Shown here: positions 24,322-35,336 of the stretch, in pieces
Position numbering within the stretch: the stretch's first letter is position 1
Layout: each line of letters opens with the position of its first letter
Program-made: the position numbers and the translations under genes
Notes under the pieces: model-generated
What the model was told of the DNA's origin: nothing
The model's input: only the letters and a program-made list of their open reading frames with translations
The model's database searches: none
Assembly: GCA_026413225.1 (NCBI GenBank)
Contig: CM048552.1
Location: 141,559,053 to 141,623,052, forward strand
DNA: 64,000 bases
Direction: 5' to 3'
Source: Otis tarda
Taxonomy: Eukaryota; Chordata; Aves; Otidiformes; Otididae

Positions 24322-24860
24322 TTTGGGATCACAGTTTATTACACGGGCTGGGTCAGTGCACCAGAAATGAAGGATGAAACCGCTTGGTTTGCAAAAGCAG
24401 CTCCTGGAATTCCTGACAATCTGAAGTTTGCGTGGCTTTTCATTACATTTTTGCCAACTCTAAGTGAGCACAGAAGTGAGAATGGAAATAGGCTCCGTCA
24501 CAAATTAAAGGCGCTTCTGAGTTAACTTTCTGGATGGACTTTATCTCTGATCAAGCCTGTCCATGCCTGTCTCCCTTCCTGCTCAACACCTTTGGGTAGG
24601 GGATTCTCTGTTTGAAGAGCACCTTCGGCGCGTGGTGGTAGAACGCCCTCCAATCTGTGCTGAAGTGCAGTGGTCTTATAGCTGACAACGCTCAGATTTG
24701 GAAAGTCTCTTGATTTTCACCTGGCCTGGGCACGCTCAGCTCTTACTTTTCTTGGATAGTGATATGTATATATATATATAAATTTTACAGCTTAATATAA
24801 AACATCAATGATAAAAGTGTTTATATCGTTTTTTAATAAAAGTTGGTCTAAATACATATC
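24322..24860 (+). other. Candidate terminal exon of the micropeptide gene
   Basis: A tolerable acceptor (ttcttgttttacttag) precedes 67 open codons (24322-24522) that end in TAA at 24523. About 310 bases of 3'-UTR-like sequence follow, then AATAAA at 24835-24840. The open frame is in phase 0 at its left edge and would begin Phe-Gly-Ile-Thr-Val-Tyr-Tyr. It has mixed, protein-like composition and one aromatic/hydrophobic patch (WLFITFLP), and the first ATG is at codon 16. I recognise no family. If it is spliced to the 12830 donor it is 3' UTR of the micropeptide mRNA, or the end of a readthrough product. It might instead belong to a transcript from another promoter. The exon is inferred from signals only. 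Confidence 0.4.
24835..24840 (+). terminator. Polyadenylation signal AATAAA
   Basis: A canonical hexamer follows the candidate terminal exon and is the only one placed suitably after the 24322 acceptor. The downstream region is modestly T/G-containing (gttggtcta). Cleavage would be expected near 24855-24865. Confidence 0.4.
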
Positions 24861-25519
24861 TCTACAGAAACATAAATCAGGAAATGAGAAACTATTTAAG
24901 TAAAGGAGAGCAGAAATATTAATTAATTTTAGATTGCTTATTATGTACGTCACTCAAATACTACCTTGCTTTATTATTTCGTTAAGGACAAAATGAGTAA
25001 ACAACGGTAAAGAATAAACAATATTTCTTCCATTAAGAAAGCTGCTGTTCTCTGTCTTAGAGAGTTAACCAAAACATAAAAGTATTTCTATAAACATCTC
25101 ACAAAAAATGATAGCATCTGTGGATTTAGCGCTATTGGAAGGTTTTTCTATTTATATTTGAGATAGTTTGTGCCTTTTTACACAGAGCTAAACCTACTGG
25201 AAAAGGCCTAGTCAATTTGTAGAGAAAATTATTGATTTTCCCGTAAGTTTAAGTGCACTGGTGTGGAAAGGATGGTCTTACACTTCTAAAGCATTTTTCA
25301 AATGTAAACAGCGATGGGCTTTGACCAGCCTGCTTTTGTGTTTGCTCAGGACCTGGCACCCTGGGGACACAATAGTGTAGTAATAGGAATAGTATCACCG
25401 TAAAAATAGAACAAAACCAGTAATAACAGGAAAAATATCTAGCCTCCATGCTATAAATATAAAAACTTTTTTGCACCGTTATGTCCAGGCACTTCACTGA
25501 AAAGGTGGGTGTTAGCCCC

Positions 25520-26110
25520 TGTGGTGGGTTGACCTTGGCTGGATGCTGGGTGCCCACCAAGCTGCTCTGTCACTCCCCTTGTCAGCAGACAGGATGGGGG
25601 AGAATATAAGATGGAAAAAAACTCATGGGTCAAAATAAAGGCAGTTTCATGAAGCAAAAGCAAAGGCTGCGTGTGGAAGCAAAGGAAAATAAAAGACTTA
25701 TTCTCTACTTCCCATCAGCAGGCGATGTCCAGCCGCTTCCCAGGAAGCTGGGCTTCAGTACGCATGGCAGTTGCTCTGTAAGACAGACATCATAATAATG
25801 AATGCTCTACCCCCTCCTCCTTTCTCTTAGCTTTTATTGCTGAGCAGATGCCATACTATGGTATGGACTATCCCTTTGGTCAGTTTGGGTCAGCTGTCCT
25901 GCTTATGTCCCCTTCCAAGATCTTGCCCACTCCCAGGCTACTGGTGAGGGGGGAGTGTCAGAGAGACAGCCTTGATGCTGTGCCAGCACTGCTCGGCAGT
26001 AGCCAAAACACTGGTGTGTTATCAACACCTTTCTAGCTACCAGTACAAAGCACAGCACTATGAGAGCTGCTGTGGGGAAAACTACCTCCATCTCAGCCAG
26101 ACCCAATACA
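25520..26110 (-). mobile_element. Solo LTR of an avian endogenous retrovirus (ERVL-like)
   Basis: A 591-base element runs from TGTGGTGGGTTGACC to ACCCAATACA on the plus strand, so the termini are TG...CA. It is flanked by a perfect 5-base duplication, GCCCC at 25515-25519 and 26111-26115. Internal blocks match a well-known avian LTR read in antisense, such as 'ggtcagtttgggtcagctgt' and 'ctactggtgaggggggag', followed by a 'gtgttatcaacacc' block. In sense (minus strand) the usual A/T-rich promoter and AATAAA-type signal region lie towards the 25.6-25.7 kb side. No internal gag/pol/env sequence remains, which implies LTR-LTR recombination. The 5-base duplication fits ERVL-type integrases. Family assignment is from memory. 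Confidence 0.88.
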
Positions 26111-26116
26111 GCCCCC

Positions 26117-26235
26117 CTGCTTTAAAGGAGAGGAAACTGAAGCCGAGGAGGCTGAGGGGACTTCCCTGAATTCACCACCAGGACTGTGGAAGAAACAGGC
26201 TTATAAACCAACTCTGCACATCCCAGTCCAGTGAG
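26117..26235 (-). repeat. MIR SINE relic
   Basis: The sequence directly right of the solo LTR reads, on the plus strand, as a degraded antisense MIR: ggagaggaaactgaagccga, ggctgaggggacttccc, attcaccaccaggac, then gaagaaacaggcttataaac and a cccagtccagtgagc end. The order of blocks matches the MIR core and tail. The LTR inserted at its edge. Confidence 0.5.
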
Positions 26236-27080
26236 CTACTCTTGAAACTGCTCTGGAATAAGATAATGATGTTGGTGATTACTGTGTTTTGATCTGAGAG
26301 TGTAGTGGTAACGGGTTACATATCACTACACTATCATTTTATGTAATTTTCCAAACATTTATAAATAATTCAAACCTCAGATTGGATGTGGCACATCAAA
26401 GGTATCTTGTCACATCCCCTTGTCTTTTTACATCAAAGGAGCATTGGAGACAGTGCTGACATGTTATAGCCATTAAATAAAACACAGCATTTTGAAGTGA
26501 ATGACATTTGAGTACCACCCTTTGGCTTCTAATGGGAAAGTAAGAGCTTTGCTAATAAATCTGGTTAGAGCACTCCCATCCCGAGGACAGTCAGAGGAGC
26601 ATATTGACACTGTAAACCTTTGCCATTTTAAAGAAAGACCGAAGACTGTTGTTGACAAGATAAAAAGAAGTTTGTTGGGTAGAGAGGCCAGGATTAATCA
26701 CTGTGACCATTCCTCTTAAATAGCATGTCATTATTTTTAATGACATATCATCCATGTCAACTTATGCAGAAGTGGGAACCGCTGCTTTCAGTGAAAGGAA
26801 GCAGCATCCCAGACTCAAGCTTAAGACCAAAGCAACCCCAAACTTCAGATTTGTTTTATTAAAATGTAAAACTGGAGATGGTTGAAGATATCTTTGACCT
26901 TCAAGTTCTTTTCTTAAATATGGGAACAACAGATGGTGTTGCTGAATGTTTAAAGTTGCATGAATGAACACATTTAGCGATGGACATGGTGCAGACAGCC
27001 TAGAAACACTTGGGAAGAATTCAGAAGGCAGAACTGCCTGAAAAATTAAGAAAGCATGCAACATAAGCAATAACTGGCCA

Positions 27081-27120
27081 TGTATTATGGTTTAACCCCA
27101 CATTGGCAAAAACCAACACA
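27081..27120. mobile_element. Miniature LTR relic (both termini, no middle)
   Basis: Forty bases read tgtattatggtttaacccca followed by cattggcaaaaaccaacaca. The left part resembles the first bases, and the right part the last bases, of the LTR family found whole at 25520-26110. Almost all of the 590-base interior is absent. A TG...CA frame is kept, but no target duplication is obvious. A coincidence cannot be excluded at this length. Confidence 0.35.
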
Positions 27121-30100
27121 ATTTGTTGTTAGTGACACAGGAAAGGAAACAAAGCTCATTCTGTGTGAGGACACCTAAACTACTGTTGGCCTTTTTAATC
27201 TTGGAGAGTTGCGTTACAGACAGGAACGCCAGCTTCCCTGGAGTGCATGTGAAGAAGGTGATGCAAATGAAACCAACATGGAGAATCCTATTAGTGAGTA
27301 AAAATGTGTGACAGGAGATTTGTCCGATAACGTATGCAATTTAAGGAGGTTTCAGTCAATTGATTAATTGACTCACTAGGAGAGAAATGCCATTTTCAAT
27401 GAAAGCTTAAGAGATACTCAGTTTAAACTGTATGGATATTATTAAAATGACATGGTTACTTTTTTTGGGTATTGTAATAATTTTTGCAGCAAAGAAATGT
27501 AGATAATAAATCTGCAGGGATCATTATTTTAATCTATTGAAATGTACAGTGCTCCACTGCCCTCTTTTGCCTTGTACCTGGAAGAGCAGCAGTCACAGCA
27601 ATGTGCCATCACAGCAACAGGCACCTTTCTGTTCCAAGGCGCCTTTTGAAATGGCTTGCAGACCTGTGACACACCATGAGTGATCCTTTGGATATCTTCT
27701 CTTTCTTGCTACAAAAGGACAAATACTGCAAATATGACCTCTTTTACTTGCCTGAGGAGCAAATACTCATCTTTCAGTCTTGCAGGTTTTCCACTTAATT
27801 CTTAAATGACAATTAGAATTTGATCCCAGGTGGATTTGTTCAGAAGGTATTGCTACGCCAAACATCAAATAGGAATCCTGAAGAAATAGAATTAAAGACT
27901 ACCTCAGAGCTTGCCCTCCACATGCATTCTGCTGGGAACCAGTACAGCCTGGTTAATATTGCGCCTGTAAGCTATTTTGTAAAAGAGGAAAAATCAACTT
28001 AATTGTTTATTATCTGTCTATCTTGCTTATCAGGAAAAGATATGTTTAGAAAATTCTGTGCTAGATCTTCAAAACCTTCCTGTTAGTTAACAGGGCACAC
28101 TTGAATAATTGTGTTTATAGTTATCTCTCTATTTTTCACAGTTGGCAGTACCCTCTAGCAGCTTGAAAAATGTTTTGGTTTTCCTACCATTTTGACACTG
28201 AAATTTATGTAGAAAAATAATAGCCTTGGGCTTATGTCACTGTCTTACTGTCTTGCCGAGATTTTTTTGTTTCTTTTGCACAAGCATCATTGACAGTGAA
28301 AACACAACTCTTGGAACAGTTTTTATCTGTTAGGGTTCCTGCAAACTCAGTAAAGAATAATAACTCATCATGAACAAATTAATCTATCCTAAAGCAGAGA
28401 TACCTCCTGGGTATACTTGGCTGGCTGCCTTTTTACAGCTAGCACTTTCATGTTTTGTTTCTGTGTTTTATGGGGAAATGAGCCTTTTAGGCACTAGTTG
28501 TTTGTACAAAAATAGAGATGGAAACATATAGAAACATATGACATCATAGAAAATGTTTATGCTTATATGTTACACGTGTCCTATTACACCCTTTTGTTGG
28601 AAATTATTGGACTGCCAGTTACAAGATCTAGGTTTACAACATCTAGCCAAGGCTCGCTTTTAATGTGAAGAGGAAATAATTTGAGGATGTTTAATTTTTA
28701 TTTCTGTTCTTGTTAATGAAAACTCATTTGTTGCCATTGAAAAGATCCGCTGAAATGTTTTCAATGGATATTTTCACAAGTTAGTGAATAACAACTATTG
28801 AAAAGTTGATACAGTAGCATACCCATTGCTATATTAAAGTCTGGGAGCAGGGGAGTTGGATGGAAGAAATTGAGAAGATGGTTGGGGAGGCAAAAGAGCA
28901 TTGCACAGCTTGAGAGAACTGTTTTGAGGAGGTGGCCAAGCCAGGGAGATTCAGGGTGGACCATGAGAGCATAGGGGAGCGCTAGGACATAAGGAAATTC
29001 ATACTGCTCAGCCTCTTTCTCTCCCTGCTCAGACCTACATTTAGCCCAGCTCCAGTGAATTTTCAGCAAATAGATATTTATATCAATACTTTTCCTCCAG
29101 CAGACCCTGAGGAGACTCAAGAAGGCGCTCTGACTATAGCCCAGCTGGTGCTGTGGCACTGGATATGAACAGGCAGCAGTTGTCAACACAACTGCATGAC
29201 AGATGTGTGAAAGTTATCTCACACTCAGCAGCTTTATGATACCAAACGTCTGGAGGTAACAAACATTATGGAATTCAGAGCAAAAAATCTATAGGTTTTT
29301 CCTTCACTTCCCTTCCCTGGCCTTGCCTTGCCTTCCCTTGGCTTGGCTTGGCTTCCCTTCCTCAGCTCTGCTTATCTACATATGGTAAATCCTAACTGGC
29401 ACAGTCCTTCTTAAGGTCTGTGAAATGCTTGAGTTCAGTTGCAAAGCACGGTGGCACCGCACCAGTGTTGCAAACCTGTAATAACAGGACTTAACTGCCA
29501 CCTCGTGGGATAAATGGAAAGCATCTGCGTTAGTGTTCTGGTTTGGGTCAAGAGCATGCTTTTGTAATGAAACTGTTGGTTGTCACCACTGCCTGGACTT
29601 TGTTTCATATCACAGAGCTCTCCCAGCGAGCATGAGAGGGCTTCTTTTTGGACAGCACAAGATGCAGTCCAGGAACCCTCCCGATGCGCACCAGCTGTCA
29701 TTTACTGGTGATAAGGGCATGCATAGCTGCCAGAGCAATATGACTATCTTTTGGAAGTTACTGAATTTTCCAAAAGTTTCAACAGTAAGTGCTTCAAGCT
29801 GTAACTAGCTCTGAACTGATTCCAAAATGTTGCTTAGGATTGAATCCACAGAAGTTATTTTTCCTATGTTTTGTACGATTTTCAGCTGTATGAAGCTATC
29901 GTTGATGGTCTCCAGAAACTTCACCTGTAAATTCTGTCTCATTACGACATTTGCGCAGCTTGTGTACCAGCAACTGAAGCTCTCCGTCTTGGGTATTTCA
30001 TGAACTGGCTGATGGCTGTTTTTTATCTTGCAACATCCTGTACTTGATAATAATTTTAGATCTAAAAGTGTATAGCAGTAGCTGTAAAAATCTAATTTAA

Positions 30101-30739
30101 TCAAGGTTAGTATCAGGAAAATACTAAAATGTTCATATTTTGTGTTCTTATAATTTGGGAATTTGTATCACTGTAGATATATACAATTTTGCAGTTCTCT
30201 TCTTTGTAGGTTATCTCTGCTCTAATCTACAAAGCAGTTGGATACTTGCCATCAACTCAGATTAGTCCAAGAGTTCACATTTAATTTTTTCATTATATTA
30301 TACAATATTTTTCTGTTTCAGTGATCAAAATTTTCACCCAGTGCAGCCAAGTACTAGAGAGAAATATCCTCTGGATTGCTGTTATTCCACCAAATGACTA
30401 TTTTTTATATTACAAATGCACGATATTTTGTGAGTGCAGCTCTGAAAAGATGCAAAGGACAGTAGTTGTGCATGTCCCATTGAACTTCAAAGGAAACTGA
30501 TGCCGAAAAATGCCAGGGTACTTTAGGCATTCCAGTATATTGGACAGTAAAGGAACAGCGACAAACACCAAATTATTGAGAATTCAAATGAGATGTTTAT
30601 AGGGTCTGTGAAAAAGAATAAAGCATTGGGGTAATCTTTTACAAACAGAACTGCATAACAATTGTATCAGATTATCTAATTATAAAAAATATCTCAAGTA
30701 TGAGACAATGATGACCAGCACACATACGAATTTCCAAAG
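27121..30739. other. Intergenic stretch, no gene recognised
   Basis: Mostly AT-rich. A CCTTG/CTTGG-type low-complexity tract lies at 29301-29362. A 142-codon minus-strand frame at 28761-29189 has no recognisable motif. Nothing else is supported. Confidence 0.5.
29301..29362. repeat. CCTTG/CTTGG/CTTCC pentamer low-complexity tract
   Basis: Overlapping five-base units (ccttg, cttcc, cttgg) form an imperfect microsatellite of about 60 bases. It resembles in style, but not in sequence, the GGGAA array at 5735-6118. Confidence 0.75.
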
Positions 30740-31010
30740 ATAAAATCATGTCGGATAATGTCACATTTTTCTGAGGAAATAAAAATATAAGAATTACTAG
30801 AGATTATATTATGTCTAGAGTGTAATAAAACATTTGATATTGTGTCTCACAAAGCACTGTGTGAAAAAAGAGAAGATTGGTTTCGGTACAGTGAACGCTT
30901 GTACCAGCATTGACAAGCAGCTTACTGGAGAACTGTGTGAAAGGTGGCAGGTGTTAGGAATTAGACAAGAACATTTTCAGTGAGATACCTGAAAATAAAT
31001 TACAGGGCAT
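30740..31010 (+). mobile_element. Old CR1/L3-type LINE fragment (reverse transcriptase region)
   Basis: Sequence blocks line up with the RT region of CR1-clade LINEs: aaaatcatgtcggataatgt, then gtctagagtgtaataaaaca followed by tttgatattgtgtctcacaa. The last two correspond to the conserved 'SKAFDTVSH' motif. Stops and frameshifts abound, so it is a dead and ancient copy. Boundaries are approximate. Confidence 0.5.
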
Positions 31011-32789
31011 ATTTTCTTTAACATCTCATGAATCGTCTGCTTTGAGTACAGATTTCTTCGGTCAGGAACATCCTTGGTCTTGTGTTTCCCTGGTTCGTAG
31101 TGGACTTCCCTTGGGTAATAGTAATTGATGCAAAAATTGAGGGTCTATTTTGCAAATTTCACTTTCCCCATTTGCAAGACAAATTTTGCTGTGAGGGTTT
31201 AGTTTAGGTTCATTTCTAATAATATTCATGGGACTCTTCCACTGGATCTATTATGTGGGATTCTTAAAGGCAGATTTTTAGGATGGCCACTCTTCCTTCG
31301 ATCTTCTATTTTGCGTGGCGACAGGAGAGGTTACCATTTGGTATTTAATTTAATTATTTTGGGTCACCATCTGGAAAGGTCTATCACTCTCCATCAGCTA
31401 AACAGGAAGCTTGGAGATCTTACTCTTCAGGCTAATCAAAGGCACATAAACAAGTCCTAGTCCTGATGAAGTCAGCTCAGACCTTCTGAAATTGTATCTG
31501 GGTGAAGTTTGGGCAGATGTGTCACAGTACTGCACCGCTGAGATAACTAACAGGGGCTGAGTTGTAAGAAATGGTCTGAATTTAATGTCAGAGGAAGGAG
31601 TTTGCCATTGTTATTTGGAGAAATCTGTAAGCATATCAGCTACCTCCATTAGCAACACTGACAGAAAAAATTAAGCTACCTTAAAGTGTAAAGTTTATCA
31701 ACTCCTGAAATTCAAGCAGAGTGGAAATAAATGTTTCCAGGCAATTGGTATCTCGAGCTGGCATAGCAGATTGGACTGTGGCCAGTAGTGAAAACTCTTC
31801 TGTGAAAGCACTCAATATAGCAGTCAGAAAGCCAGGCTGTTCCCACTGTCTGGTTCAGTTACCATCCTTTGGCACCAAGGAAAAATCCAAGGATGTGAGA
31901 TGCAATGCCTGAGCTGTGACTGTATTGCATGGCAGTGGTGCGTTGCCAGCGGTTCCTTGGTGAGTAAATGAACTCCAAAGGCCAGCTGAACCAAGTGGCT
32001 GGTACCTTCCACCCGGGATGTGTCAACAGCAGGATCTCCCTGCGGATCATAAGGGAGAAGAACACAAAACTGACTTGGGGCAGAAAATGGTAATGACCTG
32101 ACATCACTGTCTGACTTGGCAAACCAAAAAGATCCCCAAAGAACCCTTTAGTTCAAAAGTCTTTAAGATCAACCCCGCAAAAGTCACAACACTACTTGTT
32201 GATAAGATAATAATCTGGCACAGCAAAAAAAAAATGAAGATCAAGGCCTCCATGGTCTGGGCATCCTACCTCGGTGTCTGGAGTCTGCAAAAGGCTGGTT
32301 CTTGAAGACACTGACAGGATGGTGACAATGGCTGCACATCTGAGGATCTGGCTGTCATCAGGGTTTCTAGGTCAAGTATATTTCATTAGGTTTGTATGTG
32401 GAATAATATAAAAACGACAGAAGACTCAGTAACATAAATTTAAATATTAAATGCATTGTCAAGCTAATTGGCAAGAAAGTAAACATATGCTGAACAAGTC
32501 ATCGGAGACGAGGTTTTTCAGACTGTTTCCTTATCAAAGGACTACATTTAGCAATTGAAAAACCATGGCGAGTGTCCATGAAGGGCAGCAGAACAAGCGT
32601 TGAGTCGCATAGTACGTAGTCTGAGCATGGCAAGTAGAAGGCTGTTGGGAGCTGGCTATGAGTGTATGACAGATTCTTCCTTTGCGCCTCTTTATTTCTG
32701 AAATAAAAATACAGAGAAAGGATAATTATGCTTTAACTTGTGATAGACTAAGCAAGTAAATAGCTGAGTGAATTCTCCCTTTCTGTGAT

Positions 32790-33112
32790 TGTGGGAACAG
32801 AGAGTGCAGCACAGCTGTCTGATATTGAAAAATTTGAGCTATGTCCTTGAACACCACTTGCTCAATAACAAAAAACAGCAATTAGAACAAGATAAGTAAA
32901 TACCAAAGGCAAAAATAGTAAAGACAACTAAAAATCTATAACCAATCCAAATGAAGTTTAAGGCATGTGAACAGTATATTGCTACCAATTGAATTAGATG
33001 ATTAAGCGCGTGCATTCCGCGTGTAACTGAGAAAAGATATAAAAGACTTAGGCTGACAGACAATAAAGGTCTCCTGTACACCATCCACAGAGTCTGTGCC
33101 CTTATTGCAACA
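32790..33112 (+). mobile_element. Solo LTR, 323 bp, ERVK-like, with 6-bp target duplication
   Basis: The element begins TGTGGGAACAG and ends TTATTGCAACA, so its termini are TG...CA. It is flanked by identical hexamers TGTGAT at 32784-32789 and 33113-33118. Inside are, in the right order, a CCAAT-like box (accaatcc near 32941), a TATA box (TATAAAA at 33038-33044) and an AATAAA polyadenylation signal at 33062-33067, followed by a T/G-containing R-U5-like end. This is a compact complete LTR in plus orientation. The six-base duplication fits class II (alpha/beta-retrovirus-like) integrases. No internal proviral sequence is present on either side. I found it from structure, not from recognising a named family. 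Confidence 0.8.
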
Positions 33113-33513
33113 TGTGATTCGTACAGTTCTTTAACATACAGGCTACCTGGCCTTTCTGACCATTTTTTCCATCGAAATAAAGATTTGCTTGTTGTTGCTT
33201 TTATGTGACTGATAGGACTTGTGATTTCTGAGTCTAGTAACTAAGGATTCAGTAATACCAGAAGTACTATTTCTATTTTATTTAATAATCTTTAGGAAAA
33301 ATATGTTCAAATTGTTATTTTTCTGAAAAGGGAAAAAAATAAAAACTGAGGTATTTTATTAAATAAATTAGAGAGAAACTTCTGTAAAAGCTTGCAATAG
33401 GAACATAATGGAGGAGAAATCAGAACAAAATAAATGTACCCTCTGGTAAAAGACTTAAGTGCTGAGAGATGTATGTTTTCAAAGAATCTTATAAATAGCA
33501 ATCAATTTTTGTA

Positions 33514-33778
33514 ATCATAGAATGATAGAATCTTTAAGGTTGGAAAAGACCTCTAAGATCAAGTCCAACCGTCGACCTAACACCACCATGTCCACTAAAC
33601 CATGTCTTGGAGTACCACATCTACACATTTTTTGAACACCTCCAGGGATGGTGACTCCACCACTTCCTTGGGCAGTTCCAGTGCCTGACCACTCTTTCAG
33701 TAAAGACATTTTTCCTAATATCCAATCTAAACATCCCCTACTGCAACTTGAGGCCGTTTCCTCTTGTCCTGTCACTCA
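33514..33778 (-). mobile_element. CR1 LINE 3' end, antisense
   Basis: About 265 bases form the reverse complement of the CR1 3' UTR. They start at the tail (atcatagaatgatagaatct), then 'ggttggaaaagacctctaag', 'tccaccacttccttgggcag' and 'gaggccgtttcctcttgtcc'. It is better preserved than the copy at 19604 and belongs to a different CR1 subfamily judging by these blocks. The 5' end is truncated near 33778. Confidence 0.93.
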
Positions 33779-33910
33779 TTACATAATCATACAGTTTTAT
33801 CTATTTGTTTATTTCACAAATTCTGATATGATTTTTTTTTTACACCATTAACTAAAAAGACATCCTTTTTACTTTCTCTCCCTTCCCCCTAGAGGAACAC
33901 CAATGCATGC

Positions 33911-33997
33911 CAAATTCTCTTCTGAGATGCATAAATGTCCCATTGACTTCAGTGAGAGCTTAGTATCTACCTTTTGATGAGAGAATTTGGTCCTAAG
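33911..33997. repeat. Relic of an old sauropsid dispersed repeat
   Basis: The blocks tgtcccattgacttcagtga and gagaatttggtcctaag match a motif repeated as fossils in bird and turtle genomes, related to the blocks at 15265 and 22331. No family name is assigned. Confidence 0.35.
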
Positions 33998-35091
33998 ATG
34001 TGTACAATTAAAGAAATCTCCGAAGAAAGATTCACTTCATAAAGGAGTTTTCATGAGAGTTACCAGTGAACGGCAATGATTTTTTTCACCCAGTCAGTAC
34101 TTTGTTATTTCTGAAGCCCAGTAGTTTCGCTGAATGTGTAACATTCATTGAAAAGCAACATGCTAATCAGAGTACTCTGTTTTATGTTAAGTTTTCCTTT
34201 TTTTGTTACAGTTCTAGCTGACATTTTGCCTGACCTTTTAGAAGGCAGCTAGAAAATTTTCACTTTGGATCTTTTGTTGTGCTGAATGCATGTGAGTGCT
34301 CCATGGTTTCTGCCAAAAAAATGAGGTGGCCTGTTGCTGCGTTTATGACGAGGGAGACCCTGGGGCTCCCTGTAGAGTTACTGAAGTCACTGGACCTCTG
34401 GAAAACTCTGGTTCCATTTTTTCAGTTTTCTTTGAATTGCCTGCAAGTTTCTGAAAGCTGTGATAACCCAGTTTTAGCTTCAGAGCAGTGTGAGCAACCT
34501 TGGTACATATGTATCCCATCAAAGACCTAGAGCTAGTAAAGAGGAGAAACCCAAACAAATAAAAATGAGACAGTGATATAAAAATACAATTAAAATGGCT
34601 TGAATGGCTAGCCTCTGCATTGGTGAAACACATGGATAATTTAAGAGGGAAATTGCTGTAAGTACTGTGACAGTGATGACAACTGTCATGATTGTGTTTA
34701 ATTAGATTCTGTTGTTCTTAAAAATTTCAACTTTAACATTCTAATTGCATCTGATTACATTAACCTTCCTGTACTTTTAGGAAAACGTGTTTAATGATGA
34801 GGACTGTAGAAAAAAAAAAGTGGCATCTTACTGTACTGAGAGGTTCACAAACTAGGTAACAGATTAAAAAAAAAAATCTCCAAACACTAATTTTTAAAAA
34901 TGCTATTTTGAGCCAAGCGTCTGCTAAAATGCGCTGAAGTAAATCGGACTCACCCAAACCAAACATTCAGGTGGTGGTTTGGGGTGGTCTCTCCTGCCCA
35001 GGCAGAGCCTCCAGAGGGAGGATGCTGCCCAGCGAACTTGGTGACGTGGCAGAGGGAGGCCCGGCTCCCTGGAGGCCCCTCAGCCCCTGCT

Positions 35092-35187
35092 CTCCCCTGG
35101 GCTTCACTGGGCTCTGGGGGTTCAAGCTTTGGGGCTTGACTCCCCTGGGCTTCACTGGGGCTCTGGGGGTGCAAGGCAAGCTTTAAC
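35092..35187. repeat. 48-base tandem duplication
   Basis: Two copies of a unit beginning ctcccctgggcttcactggg and followed by a gctctggggg block lie 48 bases apart. They differ by small indels and substitutions. The region is GC-richer than its flanks. Confidence 0.85.
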
Positions 35188-35309
35188 TCACAGCCCTGAG
35201 CACTTGGCTCTGGTGGTCCTGGTTTACCAGAACATGTCGCTGGTGAATTTTATGTCTGGTGCTTGTGTTTTCACTGCTCCGAGCGCTGTTTGCAAGGAAC
35301 AGCGGTTCC

Positions 35310-35336
35310 TTTAATGCTGAGGTAATCAGCATTAAA
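35310..35336. repeat. Perfect inverted repeat, 11-bp stem
   Basis: TTTAATGCTGA, a five-base spacer (ggtaa), then TCAGCATTAAA. The arms are perfectly complementary. It could form a short hairpin or serve as a dyad protein-binding site. Chance is possible in a window of this size. Confidence 0.7.
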
